Shown: positions 45,941 through 58,787 of the stretch, piece after piece | Layout of the letters: each line of letters opens with the position of its first letter | How positions within the stretch are numbered: the stretch's first letter is position 1 | Assembly (NCBI RefSeq): GCF_009905375.1 | Contig: NC_133653.1 | Coordinates: 64,391,414 to 64,455,413 of the forward strand | Length of the DNA stretch: 64,000 nucleotides | Direction of reading: 5' to 3' | Source of the DNA: Apium graveolens | Taxonomy: Eukaryota; Streptophyta; Magnoliopsida; Apiales; Apiaceae | Translations under genes and position numbers: made by a program | Notes under the pieces: generated by a model | The model's database searches: none | Seen by the model: only the letters and a program-made list of their open reading frames with translations | What the model was told of the DNA's origin: nothing

Positions 45941-47869
45941 ATGGCTGCCCCTGATTTTCACACACTCAACCACGGTGTTTATCTTCCAGCTCATAACTTG
46001 ACTGACAATATGATCTATTATGACCCTTTTGGACTTCAAATATGCATCAAGGGGATCGTATGCGGCCCTTTTGATCTTCCACGAGAGATCTTTGATGAAC
46101 TCTCATGGGATGATCAACTCGGTATTCTTTTCTTTGAGATGGAAGTGTCTCTGGAGCAGGAGAGACGAGCCAGGGTGGCTGAGCAGCAACGACTTACTCC
46201 ATATCCAGAGCTTACGAGCGTCGGGTAAGGAGGATAGAGGCCGAGAGAAGGAGCAGGAACTAGAATAGTTAAGATTAGGTTTTCCTTGTTAAAATCTATG
46301 TCTTAATGTACTATGTTTCCATTATTAATGAAAGTTCTGTTTCTTGTCTAGCAATCTCTTGTTTGTGTAATAATAATGATTCTAGAAGAGAAGATAAGAC
46401 TGATTTACTATGTGTTTATATCTGTATTGAATTTTGTTTTCTCTGCAATAATTCTTACAACTAAAATATCTTACAATGTATTTGTCCAATGAAACTCAAA
46501 AAAGATACATTTGTTCAATGCATTACACGTCTAATACAATCTACTCAGACAACAACAGGGAATTCAAATAATCAATTCACAGGTATTAGTGCTAAAACTG
46601 CAGCTAAAACATTTCAAAACCAAACTGCAGTTTACCCGGGCACAGCAACACAAACACAAACTCAAACACAATCTCACTCGGGTACCTCTCAAAAGGAACC
46701 TGTTTTACAAAAGGACAAAATCCTCAAAATGTTCTTCAGTTGCTTTGTTGTTTGAGAAAAAGAAACATGGTATCACAAACATGGAAACTTATCAATTTTT
46801 CATGAATATCACCAATGCACTTTCATGTGCAAAACAGTCTTAACAGACTGATAGGTTTGAGGGTAGTACTCCTGAGGGGGAGCTATCTAAATCCTCTCCA
46901 ATTCAATTAGAGGTTCCTCAAGAAGGAACAACTCCCCTCATAACTCTAGCAATAGCTGCCTTAGCAATCAAAGCTAGAAGTACAATTGCCTATGACAATG
47001 TCATGAGAAAGGCAAGCATAGCACATTCAAGTGCCAGTATGTTGCAAGATATACAAGGGTTTGAGGCTGGTGCACATGGCAGGAACCCAGTCAAATCCCC
47101 TCCAATTCAATTGGAGGTTCCTACAATAAGTGGAGGATAACGCACTGTCAAAACCACAGAACAATCTGTGAGTCAAACTGTGACCGTAGTCACAGATGTT
47201 TATGAACTCACTCTTCTGGTGAAATGAGTATGATTAGTCCTTATGGATTTCCCCAAATCATATGATCACAGATAAACTCTTCTCAGCCACCTCGTATTTC
47301 TGTAGGACAAACAACAATTAAGCCTTTCATGTGAGGATGAGAGAAAAGATTGAGAGAATAACAGAAAATAAGAGAGGCAGGATCCTTCCTGACAAAAGGA
47401 GAGGTAGATGAGTGTCTGGATTTAGCAATCTTTGTGAGGTAACTCTGACTCTTAAAAGTCATGAGACTAGTGCAGTGAAAAGTAGTGAGACTACTTATTC
47501 AAAAGAACAGAGAGCTTAGAAATTTCCTATTCTATTCTACTTGATGAACTCATCACTACAGACCTCACTAAAACTTGAAGTTGCTGATAGTGTTCCAAAT
47601 GGACATTGACAAAAGCTTGAACAATGTGCATCTAGCTGGATCTTTCTTCCTGAAGATAATGTCAAAAAGGGGGAGAATATATCTAAATGCCAAAAAAGCT
47701 AATGGATGTTTCCAGATAATAATATTCTTTTCTTTATAGGGGGAGAAAAAAGAGTAAATCTAAATGCAACTCACAAAAGAAGATCAGATGGGAAGATTGG
47801 TTTCTGCATTTAGATAAAATTTTGACATCATCAATCAGAACTTGTGCATAATTTCATAATGAACAAGTT
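45941..47869 (+). pseudogene. Element A ORF3 region (degenerate)
   Basis: The ATG at 45941 opens a 95-codon frame (MAAPDFHTLNHGVYLP...) ending at 46228. The rest, to the polypurine tract at 47870-47877, has many stops. Recognisable traces: a glutamine/threonine repeat stretch (46590-46700), an alanine-rich segment around 46940-47050 and AAAAAGGGGGAG-type stretches that resemble the linker of ORF3 in B and C. The N terminus is not obviously similar to the ORF3 of B and C. The gene is inferred from position and internal TATA box. Confidence 0.5.
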
Positions 47870-47877
47870 GGGGGAGA
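47870..47877 (+). promoter_or_regulatory. Element A polypurine tract
   Basis: GGGGGAGA, one base before the LTR, the same sequence and spacing as in B and C. Confidence 0.82.
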
Positions 47878-47878
47878 T

Positions 47879-49427
47879 TGTAATATATAATAGATGATGT
47901 CAAAGATTACTGGAGTTAACAATGACATTAGCATCTCTGATCATAGTATGGAGCAAATCAAATGGACATCTGATCTGAGTAGAAGATTAATGAACAGTTA
48001 TTTTTCAGTAATCAGTTAAGTTTGGGGTCAACCCTAAGTAAGTTGTATTGTTATCTAAATTTTTATTTTGTACTTGTAACACTTAAAGTCTGTAAAAATG
48101 CAATGGAACAGACTGGAGTCTTTTTCCCAAAATAATATCAAGCCTAAGGATTTTATCTGGAAGAAGATCAAGAAGATCATGCCTCGGAAGAATTTTGAAG
48201 AAGTTTGGAGTTGAATAAATCTGTTTAGAGAAAAATATTCTAAGTCAAGATCTCTACAAGTCACAGATTTAATGTTATAGAGAAGTCATTCGAGAACTCT
48301 AGAATGACTTATCGAGAAGTCATTCAAACTCCAGAGAGTACCGACGGATGAACAACATCTACCCGACGGATGAGCAATATCTACTCGACGGATGAGAAAT
48401 GTCTACCCGATGGATAAGCAATGTCTACTCGACGGATGAGCAATGTCTACTCGACGGATGAGCAATGTCTACTTGACGGATAAGCCATTACTACTCGACG
48501 GATAAGCAACATCAACCGGGTGTAGAGAAGTCAGGAAAGCCACTCAAGAACTCAAGAAGATATCTACAAGCAAATTTGAAGAACTAAATATTGGAGATAT
48601 CGACAAGTCATTCTTTCACCAAAGAACTCAGAGTTATCGACAAGTCTACATGCATTCGAGAACTCAGAGATATCTACAAGTCAAAGTGAAGATGTGAAGA
48701 CTAGAGATCTCGACAAGCTGAAGACCTCTACAAGTCAAACTCAATATGGAGTGTTAGAGATCTCGATAAGTCTATATACTTATCGAGATGTCAAGAGTTC
48801 TATTAACTCAAACTGGAGATCTCGAAGTACAGTCTCAAAGTACAAAATTGCAGATCAGTTTAATATCCAAGATAAACAATCAACAAACAATCCAACAGCT
48901 GGATTGACAAGTCTACAAAAAGCAGCTTAAAGAGTGTGTAAGATCAAGGGCAAAGATTAACTGACATAGGATAATTAAAATAAACACGGGATGCCAAAGA
49001 TATGCTAAGCCAGAAATGGAAGATTTGTTTTTCTATAAATAGAAATGACAAGTGACAGTTTAGAAGAGTTAATAGCATGTTTATTATCCATTATATAAAC
49101 CAGCAGTTAACTGAGATATAAAGTTAACACTGGACCTCTAGTTAGAAGTAATAATTTAGATCAAAATTATTGTAACACTCTCGAGAAGAAGCTGAGCTCT
49201 TTAACTTCAAAGAGTTTAGAAATTTTGTAGCAAAATATCTTAATTTTTAATACAAAAATTAAGTGAGTTTTGAAGATCTGTGTTCTGTGTTTTATGCAAG
49301 TTTAATTTCTGCATGAACACTTTTTTATACAAGATTTAATTTACTTTGTTCAACCATTATCTTTCAAGAAAAGCCTAAAATCAGAAAAACACATTCACCC
49401 CCTTTGTGTGTGATTCATTACCTAACT
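47879..49427 (+). repeat. Element A 3' LTR (about 1549 bp)
   Basis: Starts TGTAATATATAATAG. The end is placed after ATTCATTACCTAAC near 49426 because the sequence CATTCACCCCC just before it mirrors the LTR end of B; the last base may have changed from A to T. It contains a 22-bp tandem array of the CGACGGAT module (48339-48514), several CGAGAAGTC/CGACAAGTC modules (48245-48810) and a TATA box (CTATAAATAG, 49033-49042). The left LTR is outside the window, so the ends cannot be confirmed by comparison. Confidence 0.75.
48339..48514 (+). repeat. 22-bp tandem array in the A LTR (8 units)
   Basis: Eight head-to-tail units of 22 bp, each with ACYCGACGGATGAG or a one- to two-base variant, starting at about 48339, 48361, 48383, 48405, 48427, 48449, 48471 and 48493. 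It lies about 520 bp upstream of the LTR TATA box. Confidence 0.85.
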
Positions 49428-51948
49428 GATTTATAATATAAAATTATAAAAGAATTAGAGGAAACCGTTATCATAATTTAGTAAGATAAGTTTTGGTCGT
49501 AGTTTAACGCGATAAGGAGACTAATTCTAGTAGTTTAGCAATTTAGTAGTTTAGTAAGTGTCTAACACTATTTATTTTTATTTTTAATAACCAAAATAGA
49601 GGAATAACTGCTGAATCCAAATATAACCCATTTCGGTTATTATAGTATAGTATAAAAAATAGATTTGTTAGATATTATTATTTAATAGGCACACAACAAA
49701 CTTGTCAAAACAACTTGGCTTTATGGATTTTCTATTTTCGATAACTAAAACTTTACGGTCCAGATGCCCGAAAATATTTTATATGTACTTCCTATGTTTC
49801 ATTTTAACTGTTTCTTGATTTTTTTGTGCATATCTCAAAATATATTGACTGCATAATAAAAATTATTATTTTAAAAAATTTCTTTTTATAAATAAAAATT
49901 TAAGTTATATATTTTTTATTCAGGAAAAAAAAAATTAAAAAATCATTATTTTAAGCGGTCAAAATACTTAGAAATGAGTGTATAAAAGTGAAGCGCTTGT
50001 TAAAAAAAAGTATTTCGCTTAGAGGATAGACTTTAAAAAAAAAACAATGCCGCGACAATGACATTTGAGGGTGTAGCTAGTTTAGAATAGTCTGCACTCT
50101 GCAACTTGTTTCTAGTGATGATTTTTGTAAGCATTATTCTGCGTGTGAAAAATAAAATTTATTGTGCTCAAGTAAAATGATGATTGCACCTACTACTATT
50201 GTTTTTTGAAATAAGTTCCTACTTTTGGAAACATACACAATTGTAATTGCCAAAATGATCACACATTAGTCACAGACTTGAAGTTGAAACTACTGTGTAG
50301 TCCATAGATGTATTATGTATATCCAGTTATGACATTAAATCTTCTCCCAGAAAATACACTAGAAAAGTACATGCTATTTATAGACAACAACATAATCAGT
50401 CAGTCACCCTTTTCAGATATTGATCAGGTACCTTTTTTTTGTGATTTAGTGCCAAGAATTTAAGCTAAAAAGTTAAAATAAGATTCCAATTTAATGTATG
50501 TGTAAATAATAGTATAAATTTGTAAACCAAGCAGCAACCAGGAGACAACAGAAGTGAAACTTAAGCATCTCACTCTCTACTCTCTTTGCCATCCACAATT
50601 TTATTTTTCTAACTTTCCTTGGCCCCTTTGCTTGCTTGCATTCTCCAACTAGACAATGTCTCACTTTGTACAAAATCTTGTTCTCAAATAGAAAACTCAA
50701 GATTCTTTGCAAATACACATCTATATCTTTAGTTGTTTTTAACCTTGGCATTGTTCTGCCAATACAAGAGTCCAAGTAGTATCATATTCGGTGCCATATT
50801 TACACCAGCAAAACAGCAAGTTCAGATCCAGGTTTTATAGTTTAAGCCCGGCCCCCAAGCCAATTTTGAAAAAGTATATAGTACTTGTTACAGAAACAGA
50901 CCAGAAGGAATAATCTAACCTGAATGAACTTTCGTTAGAACCATCCTAAATACGCTTTCTTTAGAACCATGCAGAAGTAATTTGGACAGATGAATTACTG
51001 TTTCATCAGCAAAACAAAACACTCACATCTTCTCTGTAGTTAGCTTCACGCTTTGATACACTTTTGCATCATCATTCCATGAACTCCCTCAACGACAAAA
51101 TCCGCCAACATCAGCCGAGGCAATTCCTACATACAACTTCACCACAACTCCAACATATAAACCGCTTGCCACCACCTACCACAAATCCAACACCAAGTGG
51201 TCCTGCTGCATCTGGAGGCTCTTGGTGCACCACTTAATAGATGTACTGTATTTTATAATTAAAATTATGAAACCTGACAGAATTATTCAACTTCATGTCG
51301 ACCTACTGCAGGATCTGGAACTTGTCAGCTTTTCAACACCTAGAACCAGCCAATCCATCACCAGTTAATCCTACTACAGATCCTTGTACACCAACACACG
51401 ATCTGGTTAACACTGAGAAAACCATATTTGATGGTTTGATACCAAGCTACTCCAAATTTAGCACATTCCACGTCGTTAACTAGAGTTACCATCGATAACA
51501 AGCTACCTCTCGGTTATGCAGGACTACTTTGTCGTCGACTACAAAACCATATTAAGGCGAATCATTGAACAATAAATATTATCAGAGGGAATGTCACAAC
51601 ATACTCTATATATGCTAATATGAACTGTTCTCTACCTATTATGTCGTTGCAGTTTAGAAAAATTCTTCCTATTTATAGTTTGCCTCAAGTCGTATACAGC
51701 AGACTATACTAACTTCATAAGCTTAATAATGAACATAAGGTGCAAACATAATGAATGGAAGGTGCAAACAAATATTACAAGTCGCTGTAAATTAGAATAT
51801 ACAGGATATGATTTACAAAAGCCAGTTAAGCCTGCGTTTCTCAGCTATAAAACCTGTAAATATCCACAGTTCTAAATGACCAATAACAAAAATTTTGATC
51901 ATCGCAAAATACCCGTCCAGATATAAATAAAACATGCATAGACATAAA
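49428..51948. other. Intergenic region between element A and the MEI2-like gene
   Basis: AT-rich, with T/A runs (49840-49950, 50030-50045). Short frames at 50491-50775 (minus) and 51295-51483 (plus) lack domains, splice context or repeat evidence. No gene, RNA or complete element is recognised. Confidence 0.55.
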
Positions 51949-51954
51949 TTTATT
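51949..51954 (-). terminator. Putative polyadenylation signal of the MEI2-like gene
   Basis: Minus-strand AATAAA about 240 bases after the stop codon at 52194-52192. Position fits a plant 3' UTR. Other A-rich signals nearby could also be used. Confidence 0.4.
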
Positions 51955-52191
51955 CTCCAGCTGTTTCCGTCAAAAACCCAGGCATCATCTCAGCATCAAC
52001 CAAAAGCTACTTTTTTCTTTTGATTTAGTTACCAGTTACCACCCTCATTTTCAAAGCTCTTCACATTTACAAAATCTGGAGCCATTTACTTGCCTCCTAA
52101 TTGATACATATAAAATATATACGGGACAGCAACTTGCAGCATGCGCCTCTCTTCATTTCACATGATAGCCCGTTGCCTCCATGTCTCCTTG

Positions 52192-53188
52192 TTAAAACTT
52201 CTCTACAAAAGAGCTCTCCTCAACTGCACCGTCTTTTGCAGTGATTCCAGGGGATTCTCTCGAGTCTGAACCTGACCATTTTGGCCGAACTATTTGAACA
52301 TTTAAGCTACCTGAAGGAGGAGGCCCTTCAGTTACCTGCATAATAAGGTAATATTTAGCAGATACAACATTAGGATACTGCAGGAGATGCTCGTTCCACA
52401 TTGTTTATACCCACCAAGAAGGAGCAACTCTACGAGGAACTACCACATACTTCTACATTTTGCATTGAAAAATGTGGACTCCTAAACTCCACTGAAAAGA
52501 TATTCTTTTCCCAAATCTAAATACAAATTTTATTTCTAACCTTACTAATGCATACAAACAATATATTATTATAATGCCATCAGAAATACTACAAAAGCAC
52601 AGAGCAGGAAGAAAGCAGAGAGCCTAAAGCCATAATCAGTAACCTCAGTTATCCTTTTAACACAAAATTGAGTGTTTTACCTGATCACTGGCCACTGAGC
52701 CCTCTGCGTGAAAAAGTATGGGTCGGCAGCGTTTATCTTCATTCATCAAACTTGAGTTCTGAAAGTGGGTAACAAGGGCCGCCTTGCCCTGAATTCGAGC
52801 ATAAGCCAGAGAAGCAACTTTCTCACTATTAAACTTCTCCCATTTCTTCCCATCAAATGCCTGCAATCATAATTGAGCAAAATTATTCTTAATCCTCATA
52901 AACACTATTCATCTCTTGATTAGCCAAGTGGTTTCCGCAGTGTCCACTTTTCTTGAAGCACTCACAACTTTAAAGAAGGAAAATCCCTCTCCAATTAAAA
53001 TAAAATAGGAAGTAAAAATGACCAGTTACTGCCCCTACTTGCCACATTGCTCTAGTTTCTTACAAGTACTAAAATGGAATATTTGCAGGTGTAGAGCATG
53101 ATATACTGACAAAGAATGGCTCTACCCCGTCAAGTGCCATCCACTAGTGCCTTATCTCTCCACTTTCTTGGTAATAAGAAAGTCTCTT

Positions 53189-53228
<40 letters not shown>

Positions 53229-56200
53229 AATAAAGTTCAAGCTATGTGCACCCTCATGGAAGCATGGTAGAGGCACCAGAAGAAATATTTACTAAGAATG
53301 TCCTAAATATAAGTCAGTCAAAAACATAACTACTGACCTGGTAGAATGGAATAATATGCATTGGAGAAAGCATGTTAATAAACGCATAGCCAACATTGCA
53401 TTTGTTCTGCACATGCAACAAACCTTGCAGTGAACTAAAGCTTTTATTACAGTTAAAAACTTGAACAAATACTTGGGTAAATCTTACCTTAAAATCAATG
53501 GGCAGATAGAGAAAATCGTAAGTGCCCTCGTGATTTTCATCAATGGCAGCCAACAACATCTTTGAGGTGTACCTGATGGCATTAAATGGATAAATGGTGA
53601 TGTAAATACTCCTTGTACTCATTTATCAAAACTATATATAAGCCAAAATTATGCCAAATACTCCACACATCTTGTATCATTTTACTCATTGTAAGTATGA
53701 CATTCTTACTTATTAGGGATGTTTTTTATCATTAAAGTTGTCCTTGTATCCTCCCCACTACGAATCTTTTCAAGGTCAAGCTGAAACTGCTTCTTGCTGT
53801 CCATTTGGGTTGCATTCTGTTCAACACGTCTATTCCTTCCACGTTCTGTCAAACTCTCCATGTTGATCGGTGATAGGCCCAGAAATTGCCCATTTCCATG
53901 GAACATGGGGTTTGGCCTTGCAGAAGACATCATGCCAAAATTTTGGGATCCATTTTCTGGCATAAAGGTATTCCCAGAACTATGAGGACCTACAAAACTC
54001 TTATCAATGTGACTCAAACCCATGCCTCCAAAAGCTGGAGGGCTCATGAATAACATATCTGAGGACTCTTTGTAGTGACTAGATTGCCTTACAAATGGAA
54101 GACCAGATGGAGCAGAGCCAACATGATGAAGATGATGATGATGATTAGAGGGCTGAGACGAGCCAACAATAGAACCATGATGGCCAGCATATGCGAAGCC
54201 ATGATACTGTCCATTGGAATTAAATGGTTGCTTAACTGGCGGTGGACGCCACATAGATGAATTAAACTGCTCTGCTTTTAGGTTAGGACTTCCCCAAAGA
54301 AACTGTGGACCAGATAATGTTTCAATACCGGACCCATTTGAAGTTGCAACACCAAAAGAGGATGACATGGCAGGAAACTGATTCATTTTTGGCTCTGGAA
54401 GTGAATGCGACTGCTGAAAGCCAACTCCATGATTTAGATTCCCATTAACATAAGTATGATCTCCTTGACTAGCCCGTCCAATATCCTTGCCGATTGGTGC
54501 AATCTTCCCGGTATTTGATAATTGAGGATGCAGAAGGGAAGCTAATCCAGGTAAACCATTCCCGACGGCAGGGCTCATTGACCCGAGAACAGGTGATCTG
54601 CTAAGGGACTGCAGAGAACTGTGTTCGACAGGGCTGCCAAATTGAGACCAGTTACCTGATAAACAAAACAATTAAACAGCTGGTAAAGATATTTGCATCT
54701 ATAGATGAGAAGGGCTATAACATTGTTATGATGAAAAATACAGGCATCACCTGGAGGAGAGTGGGCTATCGAGGAGCCCACTTGAAGTCGAAAACTCCTA
54801 GAACCGTCTTGTTCAATATCTTGACCAAGTTGCAGCATGAGGCTAAAAAAGGGTTTATCAATTAACAAACTTCAAATATCATTTACTTCCATATGGTGTC
54901 AAAAACATAATATACGAAAAAGAAAAAAATATGGAGAAATGAAACTGAACTCAAAAGATAACTGAAAGTGATCAACATTATAATAATAGTCTATGAGTTC
55001 TGTCATGAAAACAGACGGCACTGAAAATTAATTTAAATGCCTAATTGACCATCTGAACCAATATTTTCTAGAAAAAAATTGTTATAAATGCTTAGTTAGA
55101 GATTAACACCGTATTTTGTTAGTGAAAACGAATATTTCTAACGCTAATATAACATGGGGGCTTATATATACAAAAAGAGTCGAACCGAAATTCAGAAATT
55201 AAATTAGTTATCATAGAGAATAGAAATTAAATTAATTCTGTCTGTGGGGGGGAGGGCTGATGTATACATTGGTGATATCGTTTTGGGTAAAACAGGAAGA
55301 CAAGTCATGATTAACAGAGTCAATTTTTGTGCTTGTGAAACAAAAACAAAAACATAAATATTATAAAACGTAAAACTATGAACTTTTTAAAGAGTGTGGA
55401 ATTGTGAGAACGACATGAATATATTTAATACGTTACAGGGTTTGAGAATAGTTATACGCACTTTCGACGGGCCCCCCCTGGTCGACTTGGCTCAAGCTTT
55501 ATCCGCTTCCCAGCTATATCGCTCCTGTTCAAGGATTTGAGTGCTGCTTCAGAGGCTCTAACATCGTAATATTCAACGAACTTATGATGCCTCTTGTGTG
55601 GTGTTTCTCTTATCTGTTATTGTAAAAAACATACTTAAGGTAATGACCAGAAACCAAACATGATTGTTCTTAGGGCCGTGGACCACAAGTCATGTAATTT
55701 CGTGAAGCAGAAACTAAACAAGAAAGAGGGAAATCTTATGACCTCTTTAACTTCGCCGTAGGCCCCAAATATTTGAAGAAGATCGTCGTTTGAAACTGAT
55801 GGGTCGAGATTAAAAACTACTAAGGTCCCTTGATTAATATCCTTGTCTGAAGGGTTATCCTGGTATATAAGTTTACAAATGAGTCAGAATTAATTTTAAG
55901 GTATAGCAAATTTTTGAAGAGATAAAATGTTTGAACCTTCGGAATTGAAAAGTGGATGTCGAGCTTCCTTCGCCGTAGTGGCTTGTTTTGTAAAGCCCGC
56001 ATAGCAGTACGAGCAGCACGAATATCATAGTAAGATATCATCACGAAGCCCCTGTGTTTGCAGGCAGTGTACAAAGTCCTTATATCTCCATATTGCTAAG
56101 ATTGCAGATGGGAAGTTTAGTCAGAAACACATTCTTAGATAATAAAGGAAATGACTAGAGTAAAATGTACACAAATAGGGAATAATGGGTAATATTCCAT

Positions 56201-57445
56201 ACATTCCCTACATTATATTACAGAAAATACGTCAAAGTTCACTGATACTCCCATATATCAAATCTATCAAGCCGTTTCCAGCAACATCCTCACTATATTA
56301 GAGTGAGCACATCTATATTGCATAGTCGCATAGCAGCAAACCTATGTGCGAGATGAACACATGGTACTGCACTTTAAACAGAAAGGCTACCACTACAAAA
56401 CAAAAAGTTAACTATATGCGAGAAATAAACTGTCTAAAATATTTGTTATAAACTTACACTTAAAAACATTGTAATGAATAAATCTAGCATATCCTGTAAG
56501 TGAACTAAAAAATCGCCCTATTTTCTCCTTCCGATACAGATATTGATGAGAAAGAAGCCGCCAAAATGCCATCTTAGCAGCATGCATATATATACGACAA
56601 AAAGTTACCTAAACCAATGGCCATTACCTCAAACATTGTTCTGAGCTCTGAATCCTCAACATTACTATTTATGTTGCGAACAAATAGAGTTCTAGAAGGG
56701 TGCTCCCCGTATGGATGCTCTCCAGCAACAGCTCCGACACCATTTGGTAGACTATACTGGGCCATTCCATTGCCAGAAAGATTATCAGATAAACTGAAGT
56801 TTGATACTCCCAGTCTCAGATTATCCAATGCATCAGATTCCAATTCTAAACCTCCTCCACTTCCAAAAAGATCATATTCTTCCAACTCATCCATGTGATT
56901 AGGCAAGCCAGATCGGTCAAAACCCTCCACTATACCAGCTAAAAGCTCATCTTCATCATCAGGAAGCAAGCTCCCTATTGCATGAGCTTCGAAATCTTCA
57001 AGCACATCAACTGCATCCCCACCGGTGTTGACTTCATTCAAGGTTGAAGATAAATCATCAAAAGATTTAAAACCATCTTCAGTATGATTTAGTTTCACTG
57101 CTGAGCATCATACAGAATATATTATTAAATGCTATATATGTCAGAATGACTCAGAAAAAAAAATTATTAACTACAGCATACACTTCTCATGCAGAAGAAC
57201 TGGTAATGAACTTGAGAATAGAGAGGCATCGCTTAAGACATTATGCGTGCCCGGTCGCGGCGCGAATCCCGGTGGTCCGCGATCACCTTCCCTTTTGGAT
57301 ACCTTGATTGACTTAATCTCTGACGGACCTGACAGCATGTTTTAATGTTCATTAAATCCAATAGACACATTTAATAACTGTTCCAAGTCAGACTCCTGAG
57401 GATTAAATAATTACCAGAAAAAGACTGGCCCGATGAATGTTGCAT
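52192..57445 (-). CDS. AML: MEI2-like RNA-binding protein (AML family), complete, 12 coding exons
   Basis: Exons from 5' to 3' (descending): 57445-57415, 57328-57182, 57097-56628, 56095-55937, 55859-55743, 55613-55462, 54842-54751, 54655-53710, 53572-53488, 53406-53338, 52860-52681, 52335-52192. All introns fit GT-AG. The exons sum to 2592 bases, 863 residues plus TAA. RRM1 is at about 194-269 (SRTLFVRNI, then FVMISYYD), RRM2 at about 279-350 (GTLVVFNL, then KFVEYYD), and the C-terminal MEI2-type RRM3 at about 695-810 (LMIKNIPNKYTSKML, GYAFIN). A long Gly/Ser/His-rich region joins RRM2 and RRM3. Fission yeast Mei2 drives meiosis through RNA binding; plant AML proteins act in meiosis and vegetative growth. 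The start ATG is the first in exon 2 and gives a short N terminus before the conserved LFSSSLPVL segment, perhaps the AML2/3/5 group. Paralogue not resolved; intact and probably functional. Confidence 0.93.
53190..53226. repeat. AT dinucleotide microsatellite in an AML intron
   Basis: About 17 AT units in the intron between the exons at 53406-53338 and 52860-52681. Likely length-polymorphic. Confidence 0.9.
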
Positions 57446-57457
57446 TGCAGCTACTTT

Positions 57458-58566
57458 CTGTCTAAGACAAAAGAAGAAAATCAAAATCTGCTAAGTGTCA
57501 AAAAACATAATGGTCACAAAATATATGATATTTTGTTAATATATTCACACATCAGTAGAAATTATCAAGAATTTTCTAATCTTACGCCAAGTCAACACCC
57601 AATTACCAAGTCAATGTTAAGAATCACAACAAGCGTTCCGCTTTATATTTGTTTTACTGCCCAAGATAACTATCCACATGGAACATGGAACATAACGGAT
57701 TTCATGTGGATGCAAGAAACGAAGAAACAAACAAACAAAAAGAGATCCAATACTATTTACTACAGACACATTAAAATCATGACTCGAATTCACCACTTTT
57801 ACTAAAACCCAGACTTGGAGAAATTCAAAGATTCACCCCGTCTAAAACAAGAACATTTTATCCATCTTTGACTGGTCTTGTTTTTGTGGTTCTCTTACCA
57901 ACTAACTTCAATCATGATAAAGTCTAATAGACTTTAAATCGTACACTACTACACACATAGCATAAACTTCCACCCCATCAAATTCCCCTGTAACCAATTT
58001 TGTAACCTAAAAAACCTGAACACGGATGCAAGTAGATAAAACCAATTTCCTCGAGGACGAAAAAATGATTTGCAGTAAAAAAACATAGCCCTTTGAGAAA
58101 CAAATATGTTATTCAGATTATAAAGGAGTACAAGATTATTACAAAACATGACACACAAGGATCAAATTCACAAACTTCACTAAAACTATCTCAATCAGAA
58201 ATAAGAAAAGCAGTGATCCATCAAAATTACAAATTTTCTAAATTTCGAAACCCCAAGTAAAGCAATTCTCAAAATTAACATACAAACTTCCGCTAAACAC
58301 CATACAATATCAGAAGAAAATAAAAAATAAACAACTAAAATAAAGATTCATACTAAAACCCCAATTGACAAACTACATAAATCAATCATTGCCAATTTGC
58401 CATACAGTTTACACACAAAAATCAAAACTTTAACTGAAATTCAACAAAACAAAGTGAAATTGCACAACCCAAAAGCCCAATTCAACAAAACATAAATATG
58501 AATGTACAAACAACACAAATTAAAGAGAAGGGCCAGGAAGAATGCCAATAAAGGTCAAACCTTTAC
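57458..58566 (-). other. Large intron in the 5' UTR of the MEI2-like gene
   Basis: A donor (GTAAAG on the minus strand at 58566-58561) and an acceptor before 57457 (TTAGACAG) bound an intron of about 1.1 kb upstream of the start codon. No coding capacity is seen. Leader introns are common in plant RNA-binding protein genes and often enhance expression (general knowledge). The boundary is by inspection only. Confidence 0.6.
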
Positions 58567-58750
58567 CAAGTTCTTGAACACCCAGTTGCTAAAAACTAAA
58601 AAATTCCCAATAAAAAGCCCAAAAACCAAATCTTTACAAGACCCTTGATCACAGAGAGAGAGGGGGGGGGAGAGAGATGTTTGTGTTGCTATTCTTTCTT
58701 CCACTCAATAACTATTTTACTTTAGTTTCTCTCTCCAAGAAAACACACAC
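58567..58750 (-). other. 5' UTR exon of the MEI2-like gene
   Basis: Sequence between the likely start site (about 58750) and the donor at 58566. The minus strand is C/T-rich, with a run of ten C flanked by CT repeats (58655-58678 on the plus strand appears as AG and G runs). Such pyrimidine-rich leaders are typical of plant core promoters. The start site is inferred from TATA spacing. Confidence 0.55.
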
Positions 58751-58778
58751 ACAGACACAAAAGATGTATGTATGTTGG

Positions 58779-58787
58779 TATATATAT
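58779..58787 (-). promoter_or_regulatory. TATA box of the MEI2-like gene
   Basis: Minus strand TATATATAC about 30 bases upstream of the inferred transcription start near 58750, with a CT-rich leader after it. There is no competing TATA element closer to the exon. Confidence 0.5.

Larger units (their letters stand above)
1236..49427 (+). mobile_element. Element A: host sirevirus-type Ty1/copia retrotransposon, split by D, B and E
   Basis: A is the oldest layer. Its own sequence is 1236-2934, 35967-38141 and 45337-49427. Removing B joins pol across its target duplication CATTA. The order protease end, integrase, RT, RNase H, spacer, third ORF, polypurine tract, LTR is the sirevirus (SIRE/Maximus) plan. 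The left LTR, gag and most of protease are outside the window beyond D. Stops and lost catalytic residues show it is dead. Clade assignment is inferred from pol motif style and the post-pol ORF; no tree was made. Confidence 0.82.

Noticed and set aside
48339..48514. CRISPR-like array of regular repeats
   Set aside because: The 22-bp units are contiguous with no unique spacers, and the host is a plant. It is an LTR tandem array.
50491..50775. Minus-strand 94-codon ORF as a small gene
   Set aside because: No domain, no promoter or splice context, no relative known to me; AT-rich intergenic DNA gives such frames by chance.
57437..57805. Plus-strand 122-codon ORF
   Set aside because: Lies antisense over the start exon and leader intron of the MEI2-like gene and has intron-like composition.
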